Shown here one piece after another: positions 1 through 4,652 of a DNA stretch of 6,138 nt. The translations under genes and the position numbers were made by a program. The first letter of the stretch is position 1; each line of letters starts with the position of its first letter. The notes under the pieces are model-generated. The model was not told the origin of the DNA and made no database searches. It worked only from the letters and a program-made list of their open reading frames with translations. The DNA lies in assembly GCA_023250795.1 (NCBI GenBank), contig JAHFAB010000126.1:1-6138 (forward strand), read 5' to 3'. Origin of the DNA: Bacteriovoracaceae bacterium. GTDB lineage: Bacteria; Bdellovibrionota; UBA1018.

Positions 1-477
1 AGGCGTCTACTTGTTATGAATACGACATTGGCAACTGGTACACACCCACTGACTCAGGGATTCCTCGATTGGAGACAGTGGAACAACGCTCATCCTGACA
101 TGGACATTTCCAAACTAATGAAAAGATCCGTGCCCCATCTGTCTGAGAACGAGTGCCTTGCGTATTCAGCGCCATTCCCGGATGTGACGTTTAAAGCTGG
201 GGTCCGTGCCTTTCCCAATCTCGTACCTGATTCGCTCAATGCGCCGGGTGGTGCCATATCCAGAGAAGCAAAGAACTGGTGGAAAAATCAATGGACGGGG
301 ACCAGTTTTATGGCCATCGGGATGAAGGACCCCGTGATTGTCCCAGATGTGATGCGAGCGTTGGGACGAATGATCAAAAACTGTGGGAACCCATATGAAA
401 TGGAGCAGGCGGGCCATTTTGTTCCGGAGTGGGGCGAGGCAGTTGCGCGAGAGGCGTTGACCCAATTTAAAATATGA
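1..477 (+). CDS. Haloalkane dehalogenase (DhlA-like), C-terminal half, 5' end outside the window
   Basis: Hydrolytic dehalogenase of the alpha/beta-hydrolase fold, which converts haloalkanes to alcohol plus halide. The frame is open from base 1 (RRLLVMNT...), so the ATG at 16 is internal and the gene continues leftwards; 158 residues are visible, about half of a family member of roughly 300. Counting from the Met at 16: Trp19 in GFLDWRQW matches the halide-binding cap-domain Trp of DhlA (Trp175); APFPD followed by AGVRAFPNLVP is a conserved family stretch; Asp105 in MAIGMKDP is the catalytic acid; His134 in EQAGHFVPEWGE is the catalytic His. The nucleophile Asp lies upstream and cannot be checked. 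The C-terminus looks complete. The stop codon is only 21 bp from the tRNA-derived attachment repeat, so before the islet arrived this gene lay just downstream of the tRNA-Gly gene on the opposite strand. Recalled family alignment supports the haloalkane dehalogenase subfamily I call; real substrates are unknown. Confidence 0.93.
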   Translation, partial: RRLLVMNTTLATGTHPLTQGFLDWRQWNNAHPDMDISKLMKRSVPHLSENECLAYSAPFPDVTFKAGVRAFPNLVPDSLNAPGGAISREAKNWWKNQWTGTSFMAIGMKDPVIVPDVMRALGRMIKNCGNPYEMEQAGHFVPEWGEAVAREALTQFKI

Positions 478-498
478 ACGGAGTTTTTGTGCTTTGGA

Positions 499-540
499 GC
501 GGGTTAAGGGGCTCGAACCCTCGACCTCCACGTTGGCAAC
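499..540 (-). repeat. Distal attachment repeat: 3' fragment of tRNA-Gly
   Basis: These 42 bases are identical to 3221-3262, the tRNA-Gly 3' part from the anticodon loop through the T arm to the last base of the acceptor stem. The match stops at 541 inside what would be the anticodon stem, so this is no functional tRNA. One more A (498/3220) extends the identity to 43 bp. Recombinase crossover would fall somewhere within the 42 bp; identical copies do not allow a finer placement. Confidence 0.93.
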
Positions 541-560
541 TGTAATGTGAGTAAACAGGT

Positions 561-586
561 AAAGTGTGAAAAACTCACACTTTTTT
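561..586 (+). terminator. Candidate Rho-independent terminator just inside the left islet end
   Basis: AAAGTGTGA (561-569) pairs perfectly with TCACACTTT (575-583) around a 5-nt AAAAC loop and is followed by further T residues (run of six T, 581-586). The stem is AT-rich, so strength is uncertain. It lies 84 bp after the dehalogenase stop and inside the islet boundary, so it belongs to the islet and could shield the cargo from host transcription coming from the left. An alternative pairing, TGTGAGT (546-552) with ACTCACA (573-579), would exclude the terminator hairpin. Confidence 0.5.
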
Positions 587-598
587 AATAAAAACCAG

Positions 599-679
599 GA
601 GTTGTCCATTGTTTGCGCTACGGTCATTGACGTCCTAAAACGGGCGTTTTCCGGGGTTCGTGTCCCACAAATGTCCCAC
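599..679. repeat. Left arm repeat (81 bp) with tandem TGTCCCAC motif
   Basis: Two blocks are shared with 3078-3134: block A, 599-619 (21 bp identical, GAGTTGTCC...GCGCT), and block B, 644-679 (36 bp identical, GCGTTTTCC...GTCCCAC). In this copy 24 extra bases (620-643, beginning and ending with ACGG) separate A and B. Block B ends in TGTCCCAC-AAA-TGTCCCAC (661-679), two 8-bp words at an 11-bp period, about one helical turn. The same-face arrangement and the place beside an attachment core suggest recombinase arm-type or excisionase sites; this is inference. Confidence 0.85.
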
Positions 680-687
680 GTTTTTTC

Positions 688-715
688 TTGAAAACAGATT
701 AATTGAGTATATACT
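688..715 (+). promoter_or_regulatory. Promoter of the BrnA-like antitoxin gene
   Basis: A -35 box TTGAAA (688-693) and a -10 box TATACT (710-715), each one base from consensus, are separated by 16 bp. Transcription would start near 722, giving a leader of about 57 nt before the ATG at 779. The promoter begins just after the left arm repeat, so the islet supplies it. Confidence 0.6.
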
Positions 716-720
716 TAATT
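701..720. promoter_or_regulatory. Near-perfect 20-bp palindrome overlapping the -10 box, likely operator
   Basis: AATTGAGTATATACTTAATT is a palindrome with one mismatched pair (G705/T716) and a perfect AGTATATACT centre. It covers the -10 box of the promoter at 688-715, so a bound protein would block transcription. Ribbon-helix-helix antitoxins usually repress their own promoters, so the product of the downstream gene is the natural candidate. The right half contains TATACTTAA (710-718), which is also the half-site of the AbiE operators, so AbiEi is a second candidate. Confidence 0.6.
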
Positions 721-778
721 CATGCTTTTTGAGTGGCATCAGCATAAGGTGGAGTTTATACGATAAGGAGTCATAAGC

Positions 779-1147
779 ATGGCCAAGAAATTGTTCGAAT
801 TATCAGCTCAAGGAAAGCAAGCCAGAAAGAAAGGAAAAAATTCTTTGATTTCAATGAGTTTAGCTGAAGCAAAGATGGCACTGAATAAGCAGCCCCATCT
901 TTTGAAAGAAGTTGCGGATGAAGATATTGATTTTTCAGACATTCCGGAGTTGACTGATCGTGATCTAAAGAATGCGAGAAGAGTCGGGAGGCCCTTGCTT
1001 GGGTTTTCGCCCAGGAAATTGATTTCTATCAAAATAGACCCTGATCTTCTCAAAAAATTAAAGAGTAAGGCTATAAAATATGGAAAGGGTTATCAGACCT
1101 TTATTCATGAAATCTTAGAACAATATATGAAGAAAAGAGCTGTTTAA
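779..1147 (+). CDS. BrnA/CopG-like ribbon-helix-helix antitoxin without a visible partner toxin
   Basis: A 122-residue basic protein. The C-terminal half resembles the BrnA antitoxin family: acidic linker DIDFSDIPELTDRDLKNARRV (50-69), GRPLLGFSPRK, then a ribbon-helix-helix fold with the DNA-contacting strand at about 80-86 (KLISIKI), helix 1 at about 87-101 and helix 2 at about 104-120, the turn carrying the typical GKGYQT. The Lys-rich N-terminal 45 residues are an extension I cannot assign. The start at 779 has a good Shine-Dalgarno, AAGGAG (765-770), eight bases upstream. In BrnTA systems the toxin gene brnT normally lies directly upstream; here that space holds only the promoter and repeats, so the gene looks orphan. 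It runs convergent to the AbiE operon, 34 bp apart, with no obvious terminator between. Probable roles: autorepressor, neutraliser of a related toxin encoded elsewhere, or islet regulator. Family call fairly secure, role inferred. Confidence 0.8.
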   Translation: MAKKLFELSAQGKQARKKGKNSLISMSLAEAKMALNKQPHLLKEVADEDIDFSDIPELTDRDLKNARRVGRPLLGFSPRKLISIKIDPDLLKKLKSKAIKYGKGYQTFIHEILEQYMKKRAV

Positions 1148-1181
1148 AAAGAACACTATTCCAGAGCGGAGGAGGGAGCTA

Positions 1182-2108
1182 TTACAGTCCGAGTTTTTTC
1201 TTTAGGTAGCCTATTTGTTGTTGGTGTTTATCTTTCGACATTTTGCGAATGTTTTGCAACTTCCACTGAACGGCTGGGAGCTGATCGAGTCCTTTGACCC
1301 CAAGTAAGTCCCATTGTGGTTGCCCCTGCTTCAAAGACAGGAGAAAGTTACGTTCATCTTGGGTTAGCTCGGCCTTGAGTCGTGTGATGTATGTTTCTCG
1401 TACATCCAAAAGATCTTTGAGTGAAACGGGCGTGTCCGTCATTCCATCAAAGTTAGTTTCAAAGAGCTTCTTGATGTCCTTGCGCGTGGGATCAATGAGT
1501 TCGTTGATAGGCCTGTCATGAGAGGCCAAATAGACTATGAACGCCTTGCGGACTTGATCGGTGATGCCTTCGTTCTCAAGAAGCAGCTTCACATCAAAAA
1601 TATCTCGCGGATGTTGTCGATCCAAAGCAGCGCAGAGTTTTCCGCCATAGAGATCACTCAAATCTAAAACAACGATTCGTGCAGACATTGCAAAAAGAGA
1701 CTCAGCTTTTTTAGATAACTTTCGTTCACTAGGTGAGAATACAGATCCCCTTAAGACTTCATTGGGCTCTATTGTAATGACTTCATTTTTAGCAGCAACG
1801 ACAAGCTTGGTGACTCTTGGGCCACCCTTTGCTTTTGTCTCTAGGACTTTTGAACCTGGAATCGATTTTTTAATCCGATCAGATATTCGATTCAAGGCAG
1901 AGCTTATGTTAGCGAGAGCCGTATCTCTAGGCTCAAGCGGCAAATAGGTCAAATCAATGTCAACCGACAGTCTTGGCATGTCACGAACGAAAAAGTTTAT
2001 GGCAGTGCCACCTTTTAAAGCAAAGCAAGATTCTTGCGCTACAAAAGGTATGCATTGAATCATGAGTTGAGTTTGCGGATAAAATCTACTTGATTTCATG
2101 TGTTTCAT
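1182..2108 (-). CDS. abiEii: AbiEii/AbiGii-family nucleotidyltransferase toxin (type IV TA)
   Basis: Toxin half of the AbiE phage-abortive-infection/toxin-antitoxin system. AbiEii proteins have a DNA-polymerase-beta-type nucleotidyltransferase fold, and related toxins inhibit growth by adding nucleotides to RNA, including tRNA acceptor ends. The 308 residues have normal family length and intact motifs: LKGGTAINFF (31-40, nucleotide-binding GG[S/T]), LSVDIDLTY (47-55) with metal-binding Asp50 and Asp52, VITIEPNE (110-117) with Glu114, and DLSDLYGGKLCAALDR (149-164) followed by HPRDIFDVK (166-174), including Lys157, Asp163, Arg168 and Asp169. The toxin therefore looks catalytically competent. 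The start codon lies 2 bp after the antitoxin stop, in the usual antitoxin-first order, implying co-transcription and translational coupling; Met4 (2099) is an alternative start, and neither has a strong Shine-Dalgarno. A cellular target cannot be read from the sequence. Confidence 0.93.
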   Translation of the reverse strand: MKHMKSSRFYPQTQLMIQCIPFVAQESCFALKGGTAINFFVRDMPRLSVDIDLTYLPLEPRDTALANISSALNRISDRIKKSIPGSKVLETKAKGGPRVTKLVVAAKNEVITIEPNEVLRGSVFSPSERKLSKKAESLFAMSARIVVLDLSDLYGGKLCAALDRQHPRDIFDVKLLLENEGITDQVRKAFIVYLASHDRPINELIDPTRKDIKKLFETNFDGMTDTPVSLKDLLDVRETYITRLKAELTQDERNFLLSLKQGQPQWDLLGVKGLDQLPAVQWKLQNIRKMSKDKHQQQIGYLKKKLGL

Positions 2109-2110
2109 GC

Positions 2111-2944
2111 TTAATTTTTGGCCTCTTCAGTTTTTGGAATGCTGATTTGATATTCGGGATGGAACGCTTGTCCAGCTTCAATGAAGCGTTTACCAGAGCC
2201 TAAATCGATATTTTTGACATCAACATCACTGAGCCATGCATGGTTACAAATGTCTGCGAGTGCCAAGAAAAGTCGTTTTACTTTTACAGATGTGCAATAT
2301 TGTAAGAGGGTGCTGACCATTTTCGGTCTTAGACCAGCAAGGTTTTCCATTAGAAGTTTTGCATGATCAAGTGATTCATGTTTTGGACAAAGGTATAGAA
2401 CCTCCATGATGGCCCGCTCTGGACATGACATCAGCGTTGCAAAACCACCCCAGTCCTTTTCAATAAAACTGTCTGGAAATGGTTTTGAAAATAGTCTGGA
2501 TGGGAAAAAATGGATATTTGCTTCCCAGTTATTTTTCTTGAACCAGTTTGGCACTCTGTAAGTGGGTTGAACAAACAAAGATACCGACTGCTTCGATGAC
2601 ATACTTAAAAAGTGAGCAAGGCCTTTAAGTTCTAATGCTGATCGACCGCCTATATGAACTAGTGGAGTCGTTGCCTTTTGATTGAGACGAAGTGCCTGCA
2701 TGGCGTAGACGCCTGACTGCCATTCTATTTTTTGTTTTTTTTTGAGAGGGATTCCCTGATTATCGATTCCGGTGCAAACGTAGGCACCTTTGCCGATGAG
2801 TTTTATCCAGCCCGAGCGGCTGTATTTTTGTAGGTGGCTTTTGGTATACCCCATCTTGTGGATGATCCACTCGCTTGTAAGGATTGCGTCTTTCGGCCAA
2901 GATTGGATCAATTGGTTTATTTTTTTATCTTTAAGTATACCCAT
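2111..2944 (-). CDS. abiEi: AbiEi-family antitoxin and transcriptional autorepressor (type IV TA)
   Basis: Antitoxin half of AbiE, 277 residues. The family has an N-terminal winged helix-turn-helix that represses the operon and a C-terminal domain needed to counteract AbiEii without stable binding (type IV behaviour). The N-terminus here shows the expected pattern: PKDAILTSEWI (17-27), then HLQKYSRSGWIKLIGKGAYV (37-56), the HTH and wing with its SGW...GxGAY signature. A middle segment (VHIGGRSALELKGLAHFL) resembles the AbiEi_3-type antitoxin domain. The ATG at 2942-2944 is followed by a family-like N-terminus, but no Shine-Dalgarno precedes it, and the start codon lies inside inverted repeat 2930-2956, so the mRNA may be leaderless or nearly so. 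Two operator-like inverted repeats upstream fit negative autoregulation. First gene of the two-gene operon with abiEii. Confidence 0.9.
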   Translation of the reverse strand: MGILKDKKINQLIQSWPKDAILTSEWIIHKMGYTKSHLQKYSRSGWIKLIGKGAYVCTGIDNQGIPLKKKQKIEWQSGVYAMQALRLNQKATTPLVHIGGRSALELKGLAHFLSMSSKQSVSLFVQPTYRVPNWFKKNNWEANIHFFPSRLFSKPFPDSFIEKDWGGFATLMSCPERAIMEVLYLCPKHESLDHAKLLMENLAGLRPKMVSTLLQYCTSVKVKRLFLALADICNHAWLSDVDVKNIDLGSGKRFIEAGQAFHPEYQISIPKTEEAKN

Positions 2945-2956
2945 AGTATGCTTAAA
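2930..2956. promoter_or_regulatory. AbiE operator 1, inverted repeat spanning the abiEi start codon
   Basis: TTTAAGTATAC (2930-2940) and GTATGCTTAAA (2946-2956) are inverted with one mismatch. Core half-sites are TTAAGTATA (2931-2939) and TATGCTTAA (2947-2955), seven bases apart. Characterised AbiEi proteins bind two inverted repeats in their own promoter, so this is the expected promoter-proximal site. It covers the abiEi ATG (2942-2944). Confidence 0.7.
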
Positions 2957-2957
2957 G

Positions 2958-2984
2958 AATATATTATAAACTAAACCCAGTCAA
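2958..2984 (-). promoter_or_regulatory. Candidate abiEi-abiEii promoter between the two operators
   Basis: On the minus strand TTGACT (plus 2979-2984) is a good -35 box. TATATT (plus 2958-2963) is a possible -10 box with a short 15-bp spacer; a perfect TATAAT (2963-2968) is also present but only 10 bp from that -35. The first pairing predicts a start near 2951, leaving about 7 nt before the abiEi ATG. Position between the two inverted repeats fits repression by AbiEi. Confidence 0.4.
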
Positions 2985-3000
2985 TAGTTTACTCAATCGG

Positions 3001-3029
3001 CATTAAGCATATCTAAAGTATGCTTAATG
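3001..3029. promoter_or_regulatory. AbiE operator 2, perfect 11-bp inverted repeat
   Basis: CATTAAGCATA (3001-3011) and TATGCTTAATG (3019-3029) are perfectly complementary around 7 bases. The core half-sites have the same N7 spacing as operator 1, and the centres of the two sites are 72 bp apart, close to seven helical turns, so proteins bound at both would face the same side. Confidence 0.72.
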
Positions 3030-3077
3030 ATAGTTCTATAAACTAAAAACAACCAGTAGTAACAGTGTGACGGTAAC

Positions 3078-3134
3078 GAGTTGTCCATTGTTTGCGCTGC
3101 GTTTTCCGGGGTTCGTGTCCCACAAATGTCCCAC
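3078..3134. repeat. Right arm repeat (57 bp) with tandem TGTCCCAC motif
   Basis: Block A (3078-3098) and block B (3099-3134) are identical to 599-619 and 644-679 but directly adjoin, lacking the 24 bases present in the left copy. Same orientation as the left copy. TGTCCCAC-AAA-TGTCCCAC is at 3116-3134. It lies 86 bp from the tRNA 3' end; the left copy lies 58 bp from the distal attachment repeat. Likely role: recombinase or excisionase arm sites (inference). Confidence 0.85.
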
Positions 3135-3220
3135 ACTCGTCGAAAATACAGTTTTTCAGCGTGAAGCTTTAGCTTAATAAAACCATACAACTAATTGATA
3201 TTGTTATATTTTAAGTATAA

Positions 3221-3293
3221 GCGGGTTAAGGGGCTCGAACCCTCGACCTCCACGTTGGCAACGTGGCGCTCTAGCCAACTGAGCTAAACCCGC
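3221..3293 (-). tRNA. tRNA-Gly (anticodon GCC)
   Basis: The reverse complement folds as a complete 73-nt cloverleaf: acceptor GCGGGTT/AACCCGC, D stem GCTC/GAGC, anticodon stem CCACG/CGTGG with loop TTGCCAA (anticodon GCC), a 5-nt variable region AGGTC, and T stem GAGGG/CCCTT with loop TTCGAGC; the T stem has one G-T wobble. The 3' CCA is not encoded. The gene stays intact because the integrated element restored its 3' part, which doubles as the right attachment repeat (3221-3262). Confidence 0.97.
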
Positions 3294-3310
3294 AGTCCAT
3301 TTGAGCCCCG

Positions 3311-3339
3311 AGTTAAGCACCGAATTCTCAAAGAATCAA
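3311..3339 (-). promoter_or_regulatory. Candidate tRNA-Gly promoter
   Basis: On the minus strand TTGATT (plus 3334-3339) and TTAACT (plus 3311-3316) are 17 bp apart, followed at once by a GC-rich CGGGGC discriminator of the kind found in stringently controlled stable-RNA promoters. The predicted start near 3304 gives a leader of about 10 nt. The -10 match is weak (3 of 6). Confidence 0.35.
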
Positions 3340-3408
3340 GACCTGTGTTTTTCCGTTCCATCCCACTTGAGGTCGAGCTAGACTGGGCACGTCCTGGGAG
3401 GGCGTGAC

Positions 3409-3975
3409 ATGAAGATCTATACCAAAAAAGGCGACAAGGGCGAGACTAGCCTCTACGGCGGTCAGAAAGTTTCCAAAGATCACCTACGTTTGCAGACTTA
3501 TGGAACATTGGACGAACTCAATTCGGTCTTGGGTTTTGCTCTTTCGGACCAGTCACTTTCTCAAAATCTCAAAGTAAAGCTCACTCGCATTCAAAATGAG
3601 CTTTTTCAACTCGGGGCTGAGCTAGCCACTCCACCGGGGAAATCGATTTCTATGGCACTGATCCAAGAGTCTCATATTCTCAAACTGGAAAGCGAGATTG
3701 ACCAAATGGAAGCGGAGCTTTCTCCCCTAAAAACTTTTATTCTTCCGGGGGGGGCAGTCGCTTCTGCTCAACTCCATTTCGCTAGAGCTGTTTCGAGACG
3801 AGCGGAGAGAGAGCTTGTGAGTTTACACACGGGGTGTTTAGGGCATGCCGGAGAATCCGTGCGGCCTGAAGTCTTAAAATACATCAATCGTCTGAGTGAT
3901 TATCTCTTTGTCTGCGCGAGATTTGCGAATCATGAGGAGAAAATGGCAGACATTCCTTGGATTGCGCCGAGTTAA
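3409..3975 (+). CDS. PduO-type cob(I)alamin adenosyltransferase
   Basis: Cytosolic enzyme that transfers the 5'-deoxyadenosyl group of ATP to cob(I)alamin, forming adenosylcobalamin for AdoCbl-dependent enzymes. The 188 residues match single-domain members (YvqK/MMAB type). All hallmark motifs are present: ATP-binding TKKGDKGETSLYGG (5-18), YGTLDELNSVLG (31-42), LPGG (112-115), RAVSRRAERE (126-135) with the conserved Arg and Glu residues, and the C-terminal NRLSDYLF (160-167). The start at 3409 has a GGGAGG Shine-Dalgarno (3396-3401) seven bases upstream. It diverges from tRNA-Gly and converges with pgsA, with only one base between the two coding regions. No B12 biosynthesis or B12-dependent gene is visible nearby, so it may serve imported cobalamin; that part is inference. 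Confidence 0.96.
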   Translation: MKIYTKKGDKGETSLYGGQKVSKDHLRLQTYGTLDELNSVLGFALSDQSLSQNLKVKLTRIQNELFQLGAELATPPGKSISMALIQESHILKLESEIDQMEAELSPLKTFILPGGAVASAQLHFARAVSRRAERELVSLHTGCLGHAGESVRPEVLKYINRLSDYLFVCARFANHEEKMADIPWIAPS

Positions 3976-3976
3976 G

Positions 3977-4567
3977 CTACGAGCTTCCCTTCTTCGACTT
4001 CCTCTTCTCTTTCAATCCTCGGAAAAAATCTAAAATATAATCCAGTGCAGACCAAAGGCTGATCCCCAGTGAGACATACAAAAGGCAGAGTCCAATGGCA
4101 TAGAGTGGGATTCCAAAGAGTCCCTGTCTGACCATCATGAAAGGGATGGCCACCATCTGAGTGATGGTTTTCCATTTTGCAGGCTGAGAGGCGGCAATGA
4201 TCACCCCTTCTGCACTCGCGAGAGCTCGGAGTCCTGTAATGGCCAGTTCTCGGCAAATCAGAATCATGACCACTAGGGGATGGATCCGCCCCAATTCCTG
4301 AAGCATGATCAAAGCACAGACAATGAGAAATTTGTCAGCTAGCGGGTCCATCAATTTGCCATAGATGGTTACCACTTTCTGACTTCTGGCAATGTACCCG
4401 TCAAAATAATCAGTGATACTGGCTAGACCAAAAAGGAGGGCGGCGACTAAGTCCCAAGTGGGGTCCTTGATAAAGAGCAGCCCAACGACAATAGGTGCAA
4501 ATCCCATTCGGATCAAAGTGAGAATATTAGGGGTTGTTGTAAAGGTGAGGTCTTTGTCATTTTCCAT
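3977..4567 (-). CDS. pgsA: CDP-diacylglycerol--glycerol-3-phosphate 3-phosphatidyltransferase
   Basis: Inner-membrane enzyme making phosphatidylglycerophosphate from CDP-diacylglycerol and glycerol 3-phosphate, the committed step to phosphatidylglycerol and cardiolipin. The CDP-alcohol phosphotransferase signature is perfect: Asp53-x2-Asp56-Gly57-x2-Ala60-Arg61-x8-Gly70-x3-Asp74-x3-Asp78. The N-terminal PNILTLIRMGFAP is typical of PgsA, which favours it over other family members. Several hydrophobic segments (about 13-33, 79-93, 96-115, 133-167) fit a polytopic membrane protein, and the C-terminus is Lys-rich (KEKRKSKK). The 196 residues are of normal length. A weak AAAGAG Shine-Dalgarno lies about nine bases before the ATG. 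It is divergent from the SRPBCC-like gene (85-bp gap) and convergent with the adenosyltransferase gene. Confidence 0.95.
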   Translation of the reverse strand: MENDKDLTFTTTPNILTLIRMGFAPIVVGLLFIKDPTWDLVAALLFGLASITDYFDGYIARSQKVVTIYGKLMDPLADKFLIVCALIMLQELGRIHPLVVMILICRELAITGLRALASAEGVIIAASQPAKWKTITQMVAIPFMMVRQGLFGIPLYAIGLCLLYVSLGISLWSALDYILDFFRGLKEKRKSKKGSS

Positions 4568-4616
4568 ATCTGGGTTCTCTTTATTTAATCTTTATGCACA
4601 CTAGGAGGTGAGGGGG

Positions 4617-4645
4617 TTGTTTGTCTAGCAGATATTCCTTACTAT
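4617..4645 (+). promoter_or_regulatory. Candidate promoter for the SRPBCC-PilZ gene pair
   Basis: TTGTTT (4617-4622) and TACTAT (4640-4645) are separated by an optimal 17 bp. Transcription would begin around 4652-4653, so the mRNA would be leaderless for an ATG at 4653 or have an 18-nt leader for an ATG at 4671. Confidence 0.4.
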
Positions 4646-4652
4646 CATAGGG

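Larger units (their letters stand above)
2931..3047. repeat. 72-bp-period imperfect duplication of the AbiE operator region
   Basis: Bases 2931-2975 align without gaps to 3003-3047, with 35 of 45 identical by eye. Shared words are AGTATGCTTAA and TATAAACTAAA, each displaced by exactly 72 bp. The two operators therefore arose by duplication of one operator-promoter unit. Confidence 0.7.
499..3262. mobile_element. Integrase-less genomic islet inserted at tRNA-Gly, carrying AbiE and an orphan antitoxin
   Basis: A perfect 42-bp direct repeat bounds this segment. One copy is the 3' portion of the intact tRNA-Gly gene (3221-3262), the other an isolated fragment (499-540). Tyrosine recombinases that target tRNA genes leave exactly this arrangement. 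The excised circle would be 2,722 bp. Inside are three genes (BrnA-like antitoxin, AbiEii, AbiEi) and a pair of near-identical direct repeats close to both ends (599-679 and 3078-3134). I find no integrase, excisionase, relaxase or transposase coding region, so movement would need a recombinase in trans. The cargo is visibly more AT-rich than the backbone, which agrees with transfer. The closest known concept is a CIME (cis-mobilizable element with att sites but no recombinase). It could also be a deletion remnant of a larger island. Confidence 0.85.

Noticed and set aside
166..627. Minus-strand open frame across the dehalogenase end, att fragment and left arm repeat
   Set aside because: Most of it is antisense to a clear dehalogenase coding region; the rest reads through a tRNA fragment. 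Only the short repeat-derived peptide is discussed as a possible integrase remnant.
661..679. TGTCCCAC tandem pair considered as a CRISPR or satellite repeat
   Set aside because: Only two units per site with a 3-bp spacer; no array. It fits a protein-binding site better.
1148..1181. Search for a terminator between the convergent antitoxin gene and abiEii
   Set aside because: No convincing stem-loop with a T-run seen in the 34-bp gap.
2993..3190. 65-residue minus-strand frame over operator 2 and the right arm repeat
   Set aside because: Composed of regulatory and repeat DNA, no Shine-Dalgarno, no recognisable domain.
3974..3986. AAGCT-ACG-AGCTT hairpin over the convergent stop codons
   Set aside because: Only five pairs with no T-run on either strand; too weak to call a terminator.
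3972..4256. 94-residue minus-strand frame with His/Arg-rich product
   Set aside because: Lies wholly inside pgsA in another frame; pgsA has a perfect catalytic signature.
4604..4610. Perfect Shine-Dalgarno-like AGGAGGT between pgsA and the SRPBCC-like gene
   Set aside because: The only start codon close behind it (GTG at 4609) overlaps it and meets a stop within seven codons; likely coincidental.
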